Positions 50,745 to 60,851 of a stretch of DNA of 64,000 nt are shown here, piece after piece (positions within the stretch are counted from its first letter, which is position 1; every line of letters begins with the position of its first letter). Both the position numbers and the translations under genes were made by a program. The notes beneath the pieces are model-generated. The model saw only the letters and a program-made list of their open reading frames with translations. It did no database searches and had not been told where the DNA came from. The DNA lies in assembly GCF_026013645.1 (NCBI RefSeq), contig NZ_CP110224.1, forward strand, positions 3,100,001-3,164,000, read 5' to 3'. The stretch is from Virgibacillus natechei. Its GTDB lineage: Bacteria; Bacillota; Bacilli; Bacillales; Amphibacillaceae.

Positions 50745-52031
50745 TTATTTAGCACTTTTTTCTGATTCGTAGTAGTTTTTATCCAGTAATTTCAGGAACG
50801 GCCACCAAATTGCCATGACGACAAGTATATTCACAAGTTGCAATACAGCACCTTGCCATGCATTACCTGTAGCTAAGAATCCATTCAAAATCGGTGGTGT
50901 TGTCCATGGAACGATAATCCCAGCGGGTGGTGGCACTAATCCGGTTACCATTGACGTGTACGTTATAACGGTTGCAACAACAGGTGCTAAGATCCATGGG
51001 ATGAGAACTAATGGATTCATAATGATAGGCAACCCAAATATAATTGGTTCGTTTACGTTGAATAATCCGGCCGGGGCACCCAATCTACCAATTTCCTTAA
51101 GCTGTCTACTTTTTCCAATAATAAAGATTAGAAGAATAACAGACAGTGTCATCCCTGATCCACCACTACCAACAAGAAATGAATCAATAAATTGCTTGGT
51201 TATAATGTTTGGTAACTCTGTACCTGCTTGAAATGCTTGTAGGTTTTGGTCGTTTAACGCATACCAGATCGGATCCATCACGGAGTTTGTAATGATTTGT
51301 CCATGTAATCCAAAGAACCAAAAGACCTGTGTCAACAATACTATAATGATTGTGGCAGTTAAACCACTACCTAGTGCTGTTAGCGGTTCTTGAATTATTG
51401 TATAAATAAAGTTCTGTACGGTATCAAATGGTGTATAACTAAATATAATGCGAACTAATATAAATGCAGTAAGTGTCATCGTGATTGGAATTAATGCACT
51501 GAATGATCGTGACACTGCCTCCGGAACACCAGCTGGCATCTTAATTGTCCAATTCTTTTGCACAAAAAATCGGTATAGCTCAGCTGCAATGAAAGCGGTG
51601 AAAATCCCTAGAAACATTCCTTCTGCACCAAGACTTGAAGTTGGAATAACACCGGAGACCCCTTCCAGTACCTGTGGGGTTAAAATGAGGAAGGCCGCAA
51701 ATGCAACGACACCCCCGTAAATGGCTTCCCCGCCATAATGCTGGGTTAACTTATAACCTATCCCAATAATTACAAATGTTCCCATGATACCCAACGTTGC
51801 ATCTGAAGCTGGTCCCAAAGCACTTTGATAGGCTGCAAATGCTTCCTCACCTATCATTCGATCAAGGAATGGAAAGTTTGCTAAAACAACAAATATGGAA
51901 CCAAAAATAATTAATGGTAATGCAACCATGAACCCATCACGTAAAGCAGTTAAATAACGGTTGTTATTTAATTTTTCAGCAATAGGCATTAGGATATTCT
52001 CTAATAATTGCATGAATTTACTATCATTCAT
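50745..52031 (-). CDS. PTS lactose/cellobiose-family EIIC permease (LicC/GmuC-like)
   Basis: 428 residues, about 10 hydrophobic segments, fitting the EIIC_Lac/Cel family. It opens NILMPIAEKLNNNRYLTALR and has the sugar-site region NVNEPIIFGLPIIMNPLVL near 305-325, the signature loop with the catalytic Glu. It takes up a beta-linked disaccharide and hands it to EIIB for 6-phosphorylation. GGGGAG precedes ATG 52031. Confidence 0.93.
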   Translation of the reverse strand: MNDSKFMQLLENILMPIAEKLNNNRYLTALRDGFMVALPLIIFGSIFVVLANFPFLDRMIGEEAFAAYQSALGPASDATLGIMGTFVIIGIGYKLTQHYGGEAIYGGVVAFAAFLILTPQVLEGVSGVIPTSSLGAEGMFLGIFTAFIAAELYRFFVQKNWTIKMPAGVPEAVSRSFSALIPITMTLTAFILVRIIFSYTPFDTVQNFIYTIIQEPLTALGSGLTATIIIVLLTQVFWFFGLHGQIITNSVMDPIWYALNDQNLQAFQAGTELPNIITKQFIDSFLVGSGGSGMTLSVILLIFIIGKSRQLKEIGRLGAPAGLFNVNEPIIFGLPIIMNPLVLIPWILAPVVATVITYTSMVTGLVPPPAGIIVPWTTPPILNGFLATGNAWQGAVLQLVNILVVMAIWWPFLKLLDKNYYESEKSAK

Positions 52032-52075
52032 TTCTCTCTCCCCTTTCTAAAATACTTCCCTATGAAACTCCCTTA

Positions 52076-52384
52076 TTACTCACCTATTAATTCGATAGCT
52101 TTATTCAACACTGCTTCCCCATCTGCTCGTCCATATGCTACTGGATCGATGACATCTAATGGAATACCTACTTCTTCCGCTACCTTCGAATACTTCTTCT
52201 TCATGAATCTCATTTGCGGACCAATCAATAAAACGTCCGCCCTTTCCATTTCACTTGGTGCTTTATCCTGAGCCACAGCCCAAATTTCAGCCTCAATTCC
52301 CTTTTCCTCAGCTGCCTCCTCCATTTTTCTCACTAAAATACTTGTAGACATCCCTGATGCACATGCTAATAATATACGTTTCAT
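52076..52384 (-). CDS. PTS lactose/cellobiose-family EIIB component (LicB/GmuB-like)
   Basis: 102 residues. ILLACASGMSTSILVRKMEE near 4-23 holds the phosphorylated Cys at position 8; VLLIGPQMRFMKKKYSKVA follows, typical of Cel/Chb-type IIB. First gene of the PTS operon, with GAGGAGGGG before ATG 52384 and two AAGCGCTT-centred cre-like sites within 120 bp upstream. Confidence 0.93.
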   Translation of the reverse strand: MKRILLACASGMSTSILVRKMEEAAEEKGIEAEIWAVAQDKAPSEMERADVLLIGPQMRFMKKKYSKVAEEVGIPLDVIDPVAYGRADGEAVLNKAIELIGE

Positions 52385-52439
52385 CTATAACCCCTCCTCG
52401 GTTTTGTTGTATGACTTGATGTTATATTCTTATTATAGA

Positions 52440-52505
52440 TGATAAGCGCTTTCATCTACACACATTGTTCTTCCGTTAGGTGGCGGAAGTGATTAAGCGC
52501 TTACA
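52440..52505 (-). promoter_or_regulatory. Two cre-like sites upstream of the PTS operon
   Basis: On the minus strand TGAAAGCGCTTATC (from 52454) and TGTAAGCGCTTAAT (from 52505) share the AAGCGCTT centre and fit the CcpA consensus TGWNANCGNTNWCA except at the last two positions. Spacing of 51 bp and location 56-120 bp before the start codon suit carbon catabolite repression. Confidence 0.6.
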
Positions 52506-52549
52506 TTAAAATTTATATATATCCCGATGTGATATTTATTACCTAAGAA

Positions 52550-52808
52550 GTTGTATCGAAAGAAGGATGCTATAAGCCTAGTGCTAAATCAAAGTCCTAT
52601 TCGGTAAGTGTTAAATCAGAAGAACATCAACACAAAAAGAATTTCAAGATAGTGAGGCATTTAAGAAAGAAAGTTATACCATTGAAGCAAAGAATAGCGA
52701 ACTAAAACATAGACACATAATTTATAGTTTTCCTCATCTTCGGATCTCAATCGCATGCACATGCAAGAGGCATTAGTTGTTTTCACCGTTAATATCAAAC
52801 GAATATGA
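52550..52808 (+). pseudogene. IS1182-like transposase remnant
   Basis: Pieces in neighbouring frames read KSYSVSVKSEEHQ, EFQDSEAFKKESYTIEAKNS and ELKHRH, then HMQEALVVFTVNIKRI ending at TGA 52808. These correspond to the C-terminus of IS1182-family transposases, where IEAKNSELKHRHGYD contains the last catalytic Glu. The gene is frameshifted and lacks everything upstream of the last 90 residues. A long hairpin follows. Confidence 0.7.
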
Positions 52809-52850
52809 AACTCATGGAATAAAAGATGTACTACAATCCCGCCTCATTTG

Positions 52851-52905
52851 AAAAAACGGTTCAGTTTAGAGAAATTCATTCTAAACTGAACCGTTTTTAT
52901 TTTAT
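52851..52905. terminator. Long bidirectional hairpin terminator
   Basis: ACGGTTCAGTTTAGA pairs perfectly with TCTAAACTGAACCGT around GAAATTCAT, with A/T runs on both sides. It serves the oxidoreductase gene on the minus strand and marks the end of the IS remnant. Confidence 0.85.
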
Positions 52906-53019
52906 ATTTTTTTAAACTTTGTTTTAACGTCAGTTCTTCAGTAGCCTCATCATGAGCTAGTCTTTTTTTAAAATGTTCTTGAGCAGGGTACACTCAATCA
53001 ACATGTTCCCCATTATTGA

Positions 53020-54102
53020 TTAGCGTTCTATTTCAATCTGAATGGCTTGTTCTTGTGCTTCAATACATAAAGTTGCCGCCCGAAAGGCATGTTCTTGCGT
53101 CATAGCATTTTCTGTACCATTTAAGCAATCCAAAATAAACGCTCCAAAGAAAGGAAAACCAACTTTGCCGGATAACTCGAAGTGTTTCTCCCCTTCATGA
53201 TTCACCAGGTACAAGTTGTCAGGAGAGGAACTGCGTGCAATATCAATGTATTTCCTCACTTCAATATAACCTTCTGTCCCAAGAATCAACACACGACCAT
53301 CTCCCCAAGTCCCCAGTCCATCAGGTGTGAGCCAATCGACACGGAAATAGAAAGTGGCCCCATTATCAGCGACTAAGGTAGCATCGCCAAAATCTTGAAA
53401 CTCCGGGTGATCTTTAAATGTATAGTTACCAACTTTACTATGCAGTACTTGTGCATCCTTCGCATTTGTATAATGTAAGAACTGTTCAATCTGGTGACTG
53501 CCAATGTCGCAAAGAATACCACCAAAACGCTCGGGATCAAAAAACCAATCCGGTCTGTTATTCGCATTCGCTCGGTGTGGGCCGGTTCCAATCACCTGGA
53601 CAACCTTTCCAATGGCACCTTCTTCAATAAGTTGCCCAGCAAAGACAGCGCTTTCAACGTGCAACCTCTCACTATAATAGATTCCCCATTTTAGTCCTGT
53701 TTCTTCTGTCTTTTGTTTAGCCTGTTCTACCTGTTCTATTTTTGTGAATGCAGGTTTAGCTGTAAAGTAATGTTTTCCATGATCGAGAACTTTTAAGCCA
53801 AGGGTTCCTCTCTCTGAAGGTATATTCGCACTCGCGACCAAACTTATTTCCTCGTTTTTCAAAACTTCTTGTTCTGAAGAAGCTATTGAAACGCCTGAAA
53901 AAGTCTCACAAAACCTTTTTACCTTCTCAGGATCTGGATCGTAGACGGACACTAATTCACCGCCTGCTTCTATCAATCCATTACACATTCCATAAATGTG
54001 ACCATGATCCAAACCGATAGCTGCAAAGAGGAACTCCCCCTTCTCTACTACTTTGTTGACGTTTCCTTTAGGAGCATCATTCATTCCATTATTTTTATTC
54101 AT
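53020..54102 (-). CDS. Gfo/Idh/MocA-family oxidoreductase
   Basis: 360 residues from ATG 54102 (GGGGACAG upstream); a longer start at 54129 is possible. The NAD-binding half has FAAIGLDHGHIYGMCNGLIE near 25-45 and SVYDPDPEKV. The segment HYFTAKPAFTKIEQVEQAK stands where EKP with the catalytic Lys usually lies (here AKP). FDPERFGGILCDIGSHQIEQ provides the second-domain motif with catalytic Asp and His. It lies downstream of the rhamnose genes on the same strand, so oxidation of a rhamnose-derived or related sugar is possible; no direct evidence. Ends at a strong terminator. Confidence 0.8.
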   Translation of the reverse strand: MNKNNGMNDAPKGNVNKVVEKGEFLFAAIGLDHGHIYGMCNGLIEAGGELVSVYDPDPEKVKRFCETFSGVSIASSEQEVLKNEEISLVASANIPSERGTLGLKVLDHGKHYFTAKPAFTKIEQVEQAKQKTEETGLKWGIYYSERLHVESAVFAGQLIEEGAIGKVVQVIGTGPHRANANNRPDWFFDPERFGGILCDIGSHQIEQFLHYTNAKDAQVLHSKVGNYTFKDHPEFQDFGDATLVADNGATFYFRVDWLTPDGLGTWGDGRVLILGTEGYIEVRKYIDIARSSSPDNLYLVNHEGEKHFELSGKVGFPFFGAFILDCLNGTENAMTQEHAFRAATLCIEAQEQAIQIEIER

Positions 54103-54644
54103 TTTACTGTCCCCTTCTATCGCTTCCAATATTAATTGGTTGCACGTCTCTATGGTGTCATTAAAGAATCGATATGTTGTTCCACAAGATCACCCAGAAA
54201 ACCTATTAATTAAGGTACAATCTTACTCAGAAAGAGTTATGCTTACGATTATTTTTCAAGGTGTAAAATCGTTCTTCCACTACGATATAAGTAGCCTTAA
54301 TCGAACCATCAACACCAACAACCATTTATTTCAATATCCGCACTGTTACTGGGGCCTGTAATAAAATTCACACATAAAACGACTTCCTTCTCGCTTTCAA
54401 TGTGTTGGTGGATTTTTCTAGTTGCTTGCGACATACGAGGAACAAATGTACTTTTTGAAATGATAGAAATAAAAGCCGCAGGCAACAAACATACAGATCT
54501 ACCTTTTTTCGTTTCCACTAAAAAGGACTCCCTTTCCTGAATCGGCTCATGTACGATCACTAAATGTAATGCCTCCATCGGCTTTCTCTGCTAAACGGAT
54601 ATCTCATTTCCATTTTAAAAAATACTTCTAACAACCATGGTGTC
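54103..54644 (-). other. Degenerate region between regulator and oxidoreductase
   Basis: 540 bp without a convincing gene. A minus-strand frame ending at a TGA near 54549 reads IRLAEKADGGITFSDRT, looking like the tail of a lost protein. An 89-codon frame (54309-54578) overlaps it without a normal start signal. Probably eroded coding sequence of unknown origin. Confidence 0.35.
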
Positions 54645-55415
54645 TTATTCTGTAAATACTTTAATTAAATGTAGTGACTTTTCTTCTAATTGTTTAACAA
54701 CGTTCTGATCGATCTTACTATCTGTAATAATATGGTCAATAACATCCAAACTCTTTAGATGTGAAAAGGCCTGCACACCAAACTTACTGTGATCGATCAT
54801 AATAAAGACCTGATCAGCACTTTCAATCATTTTTGTCTTAATTCTCGCCTGCCGTTCATCTGATTCACTAATCCCCCGGTCTACATGCAGACCCTTGCAG
54901 GAAATAAATGCTTTACCCACATGGTACGCATCAAATGATGACTCCGCTAATGGGCCAACATAAGACAGGGACTTCGTTAGCAACGTTCCACCTGTTGACA
55001 TAACGGTAATTTGTTTTTTTGAACTTAATTCCATTGCTACTTTCATGGAGTTTGTTAGTACGGTTAGAGCGATATCCGGTAAGGCTCTGGCCATATACCA
55101 AGCTGTGGTACTGGCATCTAAAATCACTTTGTCTCCTTCTACTACTTGCTTAATTGCTTCGAGAGCTATTTCATTTTTTTCTTTAACGTTTGTTATTTCC
55201 CTTTCAGAATAAGGAATTTCCAGGGAGTCTGAGGGGGTAGTGCTAATAGCTCCACCATGGCTTCTGGATAATTTCTTCTCCACTTCTAATTTTTCCAAGT
55301 CTCTACGAATTGTTTCCTCGGTAACGGAAAAAAGCTGACTTAATTCATTTACTCGTACACTTTTTTTCTCATTTACTAATTTCACTATTTTTTGTTGTCT
55401 TTCTGCAACCAGCAT
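54645..55415 (-). CDS. rhaR: DeoR-family repressor of the rhamnose operon (RhaR-like)
   Basis: 256 residues. The N-terminal DeoR helix-turn-helix reads RQQKIVKLVNEKKSVRVNEL then TEETIRRDLEKLEVEKKLSR and HGGAIS, followed by a sugar-phosphate-binding sensor domain with ILDASTTAWYMARAL near 95-110 and SCKGLHVDRGISESDERQ. Such regulators release DNA when bound to the phosphorylated pathway intermediate, here most likely L-rhamnulose-1-phosphate. It follows rhaEW by 89 bp, and resembles Bacillus RhaR in position. Confidence 0.85.
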   Translation of the reverse strand: MLVAERQQKIVKLVNEKKSVRVNELSQLFSVTEETIRRDLEKLEVEKKLSRSHGGAISTTPSDSLEIPYSEREITNVKEKNEIALEAIKQVVEGDKVILDASTTAWYMARALPDIALTVLTNSMKVAMELSSKKQITVMSTGGTLLTKSLSYVGPLAESSFDAYHVGKAFISCKGLHVDRGISESDERQARIKTKMIESADQVFIMIDHSKFGVQAFSHLKSLDVIDHIITDSKIDQNVVKQLEEKSLHLIKVFTE

Positions 55416-55464
55416 ATGCTTAACCTTCCTTCTAATCTTAGATAGCTATCCTATTATTTTACAA

Positions 55465-55493
55465 TAGATTCCCTGCAGGTAACAGGGAATCTA
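55465..55493 (-). terminator. Hairpin between rhaEW and the DeoR gene
   Basis: TAGATTCCCTG and CAGGGAATCTA form an 11-bp perfect stem with a 7-base loop, 11 bp after the rhaEW stop. The minus-strand flank (TTGTAAAAT) is not a strong U-run, so it may mainly set the level of the distal genes or protect the upstream mRNA. Confidence 0.6.
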
Positions 55494-55504
55494 TTCGTCA
55501 TCTA

Positions 55505-57568
55505 TTATCTAGTAAACGCAGCCGCAACCCCACCATCAACCGTAACCATGCAGCCAGTCGTTTTTGCTGCCTTGGATGATGATAAGAATGCAATCGAATC
55601 AGCAATATCTTCTGGTAAGATATTTACATTTAATATCGTTCTCTTACGATAGTGCTCTTCTAAATCACCTTCACCAATTCCATAAGATGATGCTCTTTCT
55701 TTTTTCCACTGTGAATCCCAGATTTTCGATCCACGAATAACAGCATCTGGTAATACGGAGTTTACACGAATTCCATGTTCCCCGCCATCTGCAGCAATGG
55801 TTCTGGCCAGGTGTACTTCTGCCGCTTTAGCAGTACTATAGGCTGCTGCGTTTTTACCAGCATAAATCGAGTTTTTCGATCCTACAAATACCATACTACC
55901 ACCAATTTCCTGATCCTTCATTAACTTAAATGCTTCTCTTGCAACAAGGAAGTATCCTGTGACTAAAACATTCATATTTAGGTTCCATTTATCAAGCGTG
56001 GTCTCTTCAAAAGGGCTTGAACTTGCTAAACCAGCATTATTAACAATGATATCTAATCCACCATATGTAAGCGCTGATGACTGGATTGCAGCTATTACTT
56101 CTTCTTCCTTCGTAACATCCATTTTTACTGCTAAGGCTCGGTTTTCGCCATATTGTTCATTCATTTCAGCAGCTTGTTGTTGTGCTCCTTCTAAATTAAT
56201 ATCTGCAACAACGACATGTGCACCTTCCGATAAAAGGCGTTTGCATGTTGCACTACCAATTCCTCCAGCTCCACCCGTTACAAATGCAACGTGACGTGAG
56301 AATTCTGCTTCTGGTGGGGCTAAGCTTAATTTATAAAGTTCCAGTGGCCAGTATTCAATCGCGAATGATTCTGCTTCATTTAATGATACAAAGTCCCCTA
56401 GAATCGTTGAACCTCTCATAACGGATACTGCCCGGTGATACAGTGATTCACTTACATTAGCAGCAGACCAGCTTTTCCCTGTATTAATCATGCCAATTCC
56501 CGGGATAAGTAAGACTCGTGGTACTGCCTCTACCATCTTGTCACCTTCTGATTTATTACGGTTAAAGTAGGAAATATACGTTTCTTTAAAGGCGGCAATT
56601 CCTGCTTGCACGCGTTCAATCAATTGATTGACATCTTGACTTGCTGGATCCCACTCTACGAACAATGGCGCTCTCTTTGTGTGCACCAAATGATCCGGAC
56701 ATGCAGCACCTACTTGTGATAGCTCTTTCGCATCTTTACTATTCACAAAAGATAGAATGTTTTCACTGTCATCGTTCGTGACGATCATCTTTTTATCTTC
56801 ACTTACCTCCCCGCGAATAACAGGTAATACGGATGCGAGAATCGTTTTTCTTTCATCAGAAGTTAAAGAATCATACTTTGATCCACCGAATAATTCTTTT
56901 CCTTCTGCTTTATTTTCAAGATAATCCTCCGCTTCCTGAATAACGGAAATCGTATTATCATAACTTTCCTTGGAAGTTTCTCCCCAAGTAACGAGCCCAT
57001 GTTTCTCCATAATAACGAGTTCAGCGTTCGGATTCGCCTTCACTCCTTCTGCAATCATTTTAGAAAGCTTGAATCCTGGTCGTACGTAAGGAACCCATAC
57101 ATATCGATCTCCGTAAATTTCCTTGGCTATCTCAGGTCCATTGGTAGCACAAGCAATGCTAATGATCGCATCCGGATGGGTATGATCCACATGCTTGTAA
57201 GGCAAAAAGGCATGTAAGAGTGTTTCTATTGATGAACGGGGATGTTTAGCGTCTATCATACAATGCGCTAAATAATCCACCATTTCTTCATCTGTCATAT
57301 CCTCTCTTTCCATTAATGGCCTAATGTCTTCCATTCTTAACCCGGTGAAATTTTTCTCTTTCATTGTCGCAAGGTCAGAACCACTACCCTTTACCCACAT
57401 CACTTCCACTTCATTCCCTCGGAAGTCCGTTTCTGTGGATTTCGTTGAGGTATTTCCTCCACCCCAGTTAGCTACTGATCTATCCTGGCCTAGTAAATTA
57501 GAACGATATACTAGTTCATTTAAACCGTTTTTAAAGGTTGAATTATTATCCCATCTGTTTTTCACCAT
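55505..57568 (-). CDS. rhaEW: Bifunctional rhamnulose-1-phosphate aldolase/lactaldehyde dehydrogenase
   Basis: 687 residues, two enzymes in one chain. Residues 1-400 form the class II aldolase/adducin-like part: SVANWGGGNTSTKS, WVKGSGSDLATM and HTHPDAIISIACATNGPEIA with zinc-binding His. Residues 420-687 form a short-chain dehydrogenase: FVTGGAGGIGSATCKRLLSE (NAD site), NNAGLASSSPFEE, and YSTAKAAEVHLARTI (Tyr-x3-Lys). It splits L-rhamnulose-1-P into dihydroxyacetone phosphate and lactaldehyde and processes the latter. The fusion equals YuxG/RhaEW of Bacillus. AGGAGG precedes ATG 57568. Confidence 0.93.
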   Translation of the reverse strand: MVKNRWDNNSTFKNGLNELVYRSNLLGQDRSVANWGGGNTSTKSTETDFRGNEVEVMWVKGSGSDLATMKEKNFTGLRMEDIRPLMEREDMTDEEMVDYLAHCMIDAKHPRSSIETLLHAFLPYKHVDHTHPDAIISIACATNGPEIAKEIYGDRYVWVPYVRPGFKLSKMIAEGVKANPNAELVIMEKHGLVTWGETSKESYDNTISVIQEAEDYLENKAEGKELFGGSKYDSLTSDERKTILASVLPVIRGEVSEDKKMIVTNDDSENILSFVNSKDAKELSQVGAACPDHLVHTKRAPLFVEWDPASQDVNQLIERVQAGIAAFKETYISYFNRNKSEGDKMVEAVPRVLLIPGIGMINTGKSWSAANVSESLYHRAVSVMRGSTILGDFVSLNEAESFAIEYWPLELYKLSLAPPEAEFSRHVAFVTGGAGGIGSATCKRLLSEGAHVVVADINLEGAQQQAAEMNEQYGENRALAVKMDVTKEEEVIAAIQSSALTYGGLDIIVNNAGLASSSPFEETTLDKWNLNMNVLVTGYFLVAREAFKLMKDQEIGGSMVFVGSKNSIYAGKNAAAYSTAKAAEVHLARTIAADGGEHGIRVNSVLPDAVIRGSKIWDSQWKKERASSYGIGEGDLEEHYRKRTILNVNILPEDIADSIAFLSSSKAAKTTGCMVTVDGGVAAAFTR

Positions 57569-57690
57569 TTATAAACCCTCCTGTAATTCCATCTAGAAAT
57601 AAGCTTAACATATTTCTGTTTACTTTTGAATACTTTTGATTTTGTTTATTTTTGCATTCGAAAACGGATAAGAGAGAACAGCTATGAAAA

Positions 57691-58947
57691 TTAAATTCTC
57701 TTTGATAAAACGGCATCTTCGTAACTTTTCACTTCATCCAACCATGTCTCGCCCACTGGTACACCCATTTTTTCACAATAGTAATTCCAGATGGCTCCAA
57801 ATGGATAGGTTTTGAATTCCTCCATTAGTGCCAGCCTTTCTGTGAAATTACCGTCTTCTTGTAGTTGTTTCATATATTCATTTGGTGTAAGCATCGCATA
57901 CAGCAATGATTTAATCATATTTCGCGTGCCAATCGTCCATGCGGCAACACGGTTAATACTAGCATCGAAAAAATCAAGCCCAATAGAGACTTTATCTAGT
58001 GCATCATTTCGAACAATCTCCAAACCTATTTCACGTAGCTCATCATCTAAAATAACAACATGATCACTATCCCATCGGACGGGTCTGGATACATGTAAAG
58101 CCAATTTATCACTATATAGAAGCATCGCTGAAATTTTATTCGACACTACTTCCGTCGGGTGATAGTGACCAGTATCTAGTAAACATAACTTATTATTTTT
58201 TAAAGCATATCCCATATAAAATTCATGCGAACCAACGACATAAGCTTCCGAGCCAATTCCGAATAATTTACTTTCGACTGCATCTTCATTGTATTTTTCA
58301 TCAATTTCAACTGCATAAATTTCATCAAGTGACTCTTTCAGCCTTTTTCTTGGAGTTAATCGATCACTCGGTATATCTTTATAGCCATCAGGTATCCAAA
58401 TATTGGTTAATGCCGGTGTACCCAGCTCTTTACCGAAGTATGCGGCTATCTTACGACTTGCGATACAATGCCTGATCCAAAAATCTCTAATCGATTTATC
58501 CGGATGCGCTAATGTGAAACCGTCATCTGATTTTTCGTGGGAAAATAAAGTAGGATTAAAATCTAAGCCAAGTTCATTCTCTTTTGCCCAATTAACCCAG
58601 TTTTCGAAATGCTTTGGTTCTAATTGATCCCTTTCCACAACTTCGCCGTTTGTTTCTCCATAAATAGCATGTAAATTTACTCGATGTTTACCTGGAATGA
58701 GGGAAAGTGCTTTTTCCAGATCACTTCTTAGTTCATCAGGTGTCGTTGCTTTACCTGGATAGTTTCCTGTAACATCAATTCCACCTGATAGTTCTTGTTG
58801 ATTTGTTTCAAAGCCCACAACATCATCGCCTTGCCAACAATGAATGGAAATAGGCACGTCTTGCAGTTTCTCTAATACCTCTTCAACATTGATGCCCCAT
58901 TTTTCATACTGCTTTTTTGCTGTCTGATAATCTTCTTGAATGCTCAT
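57691..58947 (-). CDS. rhaA: L-rhamnose isomerase
   Basis: 418 residues, TIM-barrel metal enzyme. [15 protein letters not shown] near 33-47, [61 protein letters not shown] and [20 protein letters not shown] follow the family order and provide metal ligands. It converts L-rhamnose to L-rhamnulose. Its start overlaps the rhaB stop by 4 bp, and rhaEW lies 122 bp downstream. Confidence 0.96.
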   Translation of the reverse strand: MSIQEDYQTAKKQYEKWGINVEEVLEKLQDVPISIHCWQGDDVVGFETNQQELSGGIDVTGNYPGKATTPDELRSDLEKALSLIPGKHRVNLHAIYGETNGEVVERDQLEPKHFENWVNWAKENELGLDFNPTLFSHEKSDDGFTLAHPDKSIRDFWIRHCIASRKIAAYFGKELGTPALTNIWIPDGYKDIPSDRLTPRKRLKESLDEIYAVEIDEKYNEDAVESKLFGIGSEAYVVGSHEFYMGYALKNNKLCLLDTGHYHPTEVVSNKISAMLLYSDKLALHVSRPVRWDSDHVVILDDELREIGLEIVRNDALDKVSIGLDFFDASINRVAAWTIGTRNMIKSLLYAMLTPNEYMKQLQEDGNFTERLALMEEFKTYPFGAIWNYYCEKMGVPVGETWLDEVKSYEDAVLSKRI

Positions 58948-60368
58948 CTTAATCCCTCCACTTTCTTTTTACTCGTATATTTTTCCAATTCAAAGGAATT
59001 CTTAATTATATTTCTCGCTTCCTTTAGTCCTTTTATTTCATCTAAGGTGATTAATTGGGAGACAACGTTCCCTATTGCTGTAGCTTCGACTGGACCCGCT
59101 AGCACTTCTTTCTTCGTTGTATCCGCTATTAATTGATTTAACATTTCGTTCTGCGCCCCGCCGCCAATCACATTAATTGTTTGGAAATCCTTCTCATAAA
59201 CTTCTTCAATCTGATTGATTGCCGTTTGATAACTGACAGCTAAACTATCAAATACACATTTTGCCACCTGGCCTGGGTTCTGGGGAATGGATTGAGCCGT
59301 TTCCGCGCAATACGTTTGAATCTCCTCAATCATATTTTCCGGTTTAAGAAATCTATCGTCATCAACATTAACTTTCGAATGAAAGTCTATTTCCTGATTA
59401 GCCAATCCAACGAATTCTGCGAATGAATAGGTATTATGATAATTTCTCTTCACTTCCTGTATCATCCAAAGACCCATAATATTCTTCAAGAAACGAAAGC
59501 GGTAATCAAATCCACCTTCATTTGTGAAATTGTAATCCAATGCCTTCGTAACACAAATCGGGAAGTTATTTTCCACCCCAATTAAGGACCACGTCCCTGA
59601 ACTAATATAGATCGTATCATCTGCTTCAGGTACTGAAACAACAGCCGATCCTGTATCATGAGTAGCCGGCAACAGCACGTTCATGTCGAAACCAAATTCC
59701 TTAACGAGTTCCGCCTTTAGGTTACCCAGTGATGATGTAGGTGGTAGAATTTCCTGGAACATATCCTTATTTATTCCTAATTGGTCTAATAGATCCTTAT
59801 CCCACTTTTTCGTAAAAGCGTTAACCAATTGTGTGGTGGTTGCGTTTGTATATTCGTTTGCTTTTACCCCTGACAGCAGATAATTCAAATAGTCTGGGAT
59901 CATGAGAAACGTTTTCGCCTTTTCTAAAATTTCAGGATTGCTTTTTTTGAGTGCATGTAATTGATAAATAGTGTTGAACTTTTGAAATTGAATTCCCGTT
60001 TCAAGGTACAATCGTTCTTTGCTAATATGAGTAAAAACTTCTTCCATCATTCCATCTGTTCTCGAATCACGGTAAGCGACAGCATCTGTAAGTAACGCAT
60101 CATTTTCATCCAACAAGACAAAGTCAACAGCCCATGTGTCGATGCCTATACTTTCAGGTTTAAGCCCTTGTTCACGACACGCATGAATGCCTTTTTTAAT
60201 TTCTTTGAACAGTGATTCTAAATCCCAACAAAAGTGATCGCCCTTTTTCATAATCGTGTTCTCAAAACGATGGACCTCTTTCAGTTTTAATTTTTCATTT
60301 TCTACATAACCAGCAACTAACTTTCCACTTGAGGCTCCGATGTCTATTGCCAGACTGCATTTGTTCAT
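58944..60368 (-). CDS. rhaB: L-rhamnulokinase
   Basis: 474 residues, FGGY kinase fold. [18 protein letters not shown] near 7-24 is the first phosphate loop, [15 protein letters not shown] near 75-89 the sugar-binding segment, [17 protein letters not shown] with catalytic Asp near 236-252, [13 protein letters not shown], and [20 protein letters not shown] the adenosine motif near 406-425. It phosphorylates L-rhamnulose at O1. GGGGAGG lies before ATG 60368. Confidence 0.95.
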   Translation of the reverse strand: MNKCSLAIDIGASSGKLVAGYVENEKLKLKEVHRFENTIMKKGDHFCWDLESLFKEIKKGIHACREQGLKPESIGIDTWAVDFVLLDENDALLTDAVAYRDSRTDGMMEEVFTHISKERLYLETGIQFQKFNTIYQLHALKKSNPEILEKAKTFLMIPDYLNYLLSGVKANEYTNATTTQLVNAFTKKWDKDLLDQLGINKDMFQEILPPTSSLGNLKAELVKEFGFDMNVLLPATHDTGSAVVSVPEADDTIYISSGTWSLIGVENNFPICVTKALDYNFTNEGGFDYRFRFLKNIMGLWMIQEVKRNYHNTYSFAEFVGLANQEIDFHSKVNVDDDRFLKPENMIEEIQTYCAETAQSIPQNPGQVAKCVFDSLAVSYQTAINQIEEVYEKDFQTINVIGGGAQNEMLNQLIADTTKKEVLAGPVEATAIGNVVSQLITLDEIKGLKEARNIIKNSFELEKYTSKKKVEGLR

Positions 60369-60487
60369 AGATATCCTCCCCCTCTGAATTCATTTTACTA
60401 TACGATGATTGCCCACTATCGCACGAACGATTAGCGCTGTCTCGTGAAATTATTACCCTATTTTCCCTATGCTTATTGTCATGTTCT

Positions 60488-60802
60488 CTAATCAAGATGA
60501 AATACTTGTTTTAATTCCTTAGAAACTGGGCTGTTATCAGGATTTGTCTCCATTACAGGTTCCATAAATGACCACCATTTTTGATTTATTTCTGTTGAAG
60601 CCATTTTCTCCCATGTCTCTTCATCCTCAATCTCTACATAACCAAATAGCTTGCTAGTTTCTTCATCTAAAAAAATAGAATAATTAGTGGCACCATGTCT
60701 ATGTAATTCATCCACCATTTCAGGCCAAATTTCATTATGACGCTTCTCATATTCTTCATGCTTATCCGGGTAAACGTTCATCACAACTGCCTTTCTAATC
60801 AT
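60488..60802 (-). CDS. rhaM: L-rhamnose mutarotase
   Basis: 104 residues, ferredoxin-like dimer. [20 protein letters not shown] near 8-27 contains the catalytic His, and [20 protein letters not shown] near 58-77 with the terminal [13 protein letters not shown] is the rest of the signature. It equilibrates the alpha and beta anomers of L-rhamnose so that the isomerase gets its substrate. First gene of the rhamnose operon, with a cre site 36 bp upstream. Confidence 0.95.
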   Translation of the reverse strand: MIRKAVVMNVYPDKHEEYEKRHNEIWPEMVDELHRHGATNYSIFLDEETSKLFGYVEIEDEETWEKMASTEINQKWWSFMEPVMETNPDNSPVSKELKQVFHLD

Positions 60803-60837
60803 TTAATTCATCCTTTCCTATGATTTTATAAGAAAAA

Positions 60838-60851
60838 TGTTATCGGTTACA
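60838..60851 (-). promoter_or_regulatory. cre site of the rhamnose operon
   Basis: TGTTATCGGTTACA fits every position of the CcpA consensus TGWNANCGNTNWCA. It lies 36 bp before the rhaM start codon, where CcpA would block transcription when glucose is present. Confidence 0.75.

Noticed and set aside
54309..54578. 89-codon minus-strand ORF between DeoR and oxidoreductase genes
   Set aside because: No ribosome binding site or family motif, and it overlaps another eroded frame; more likely decayed sequence.
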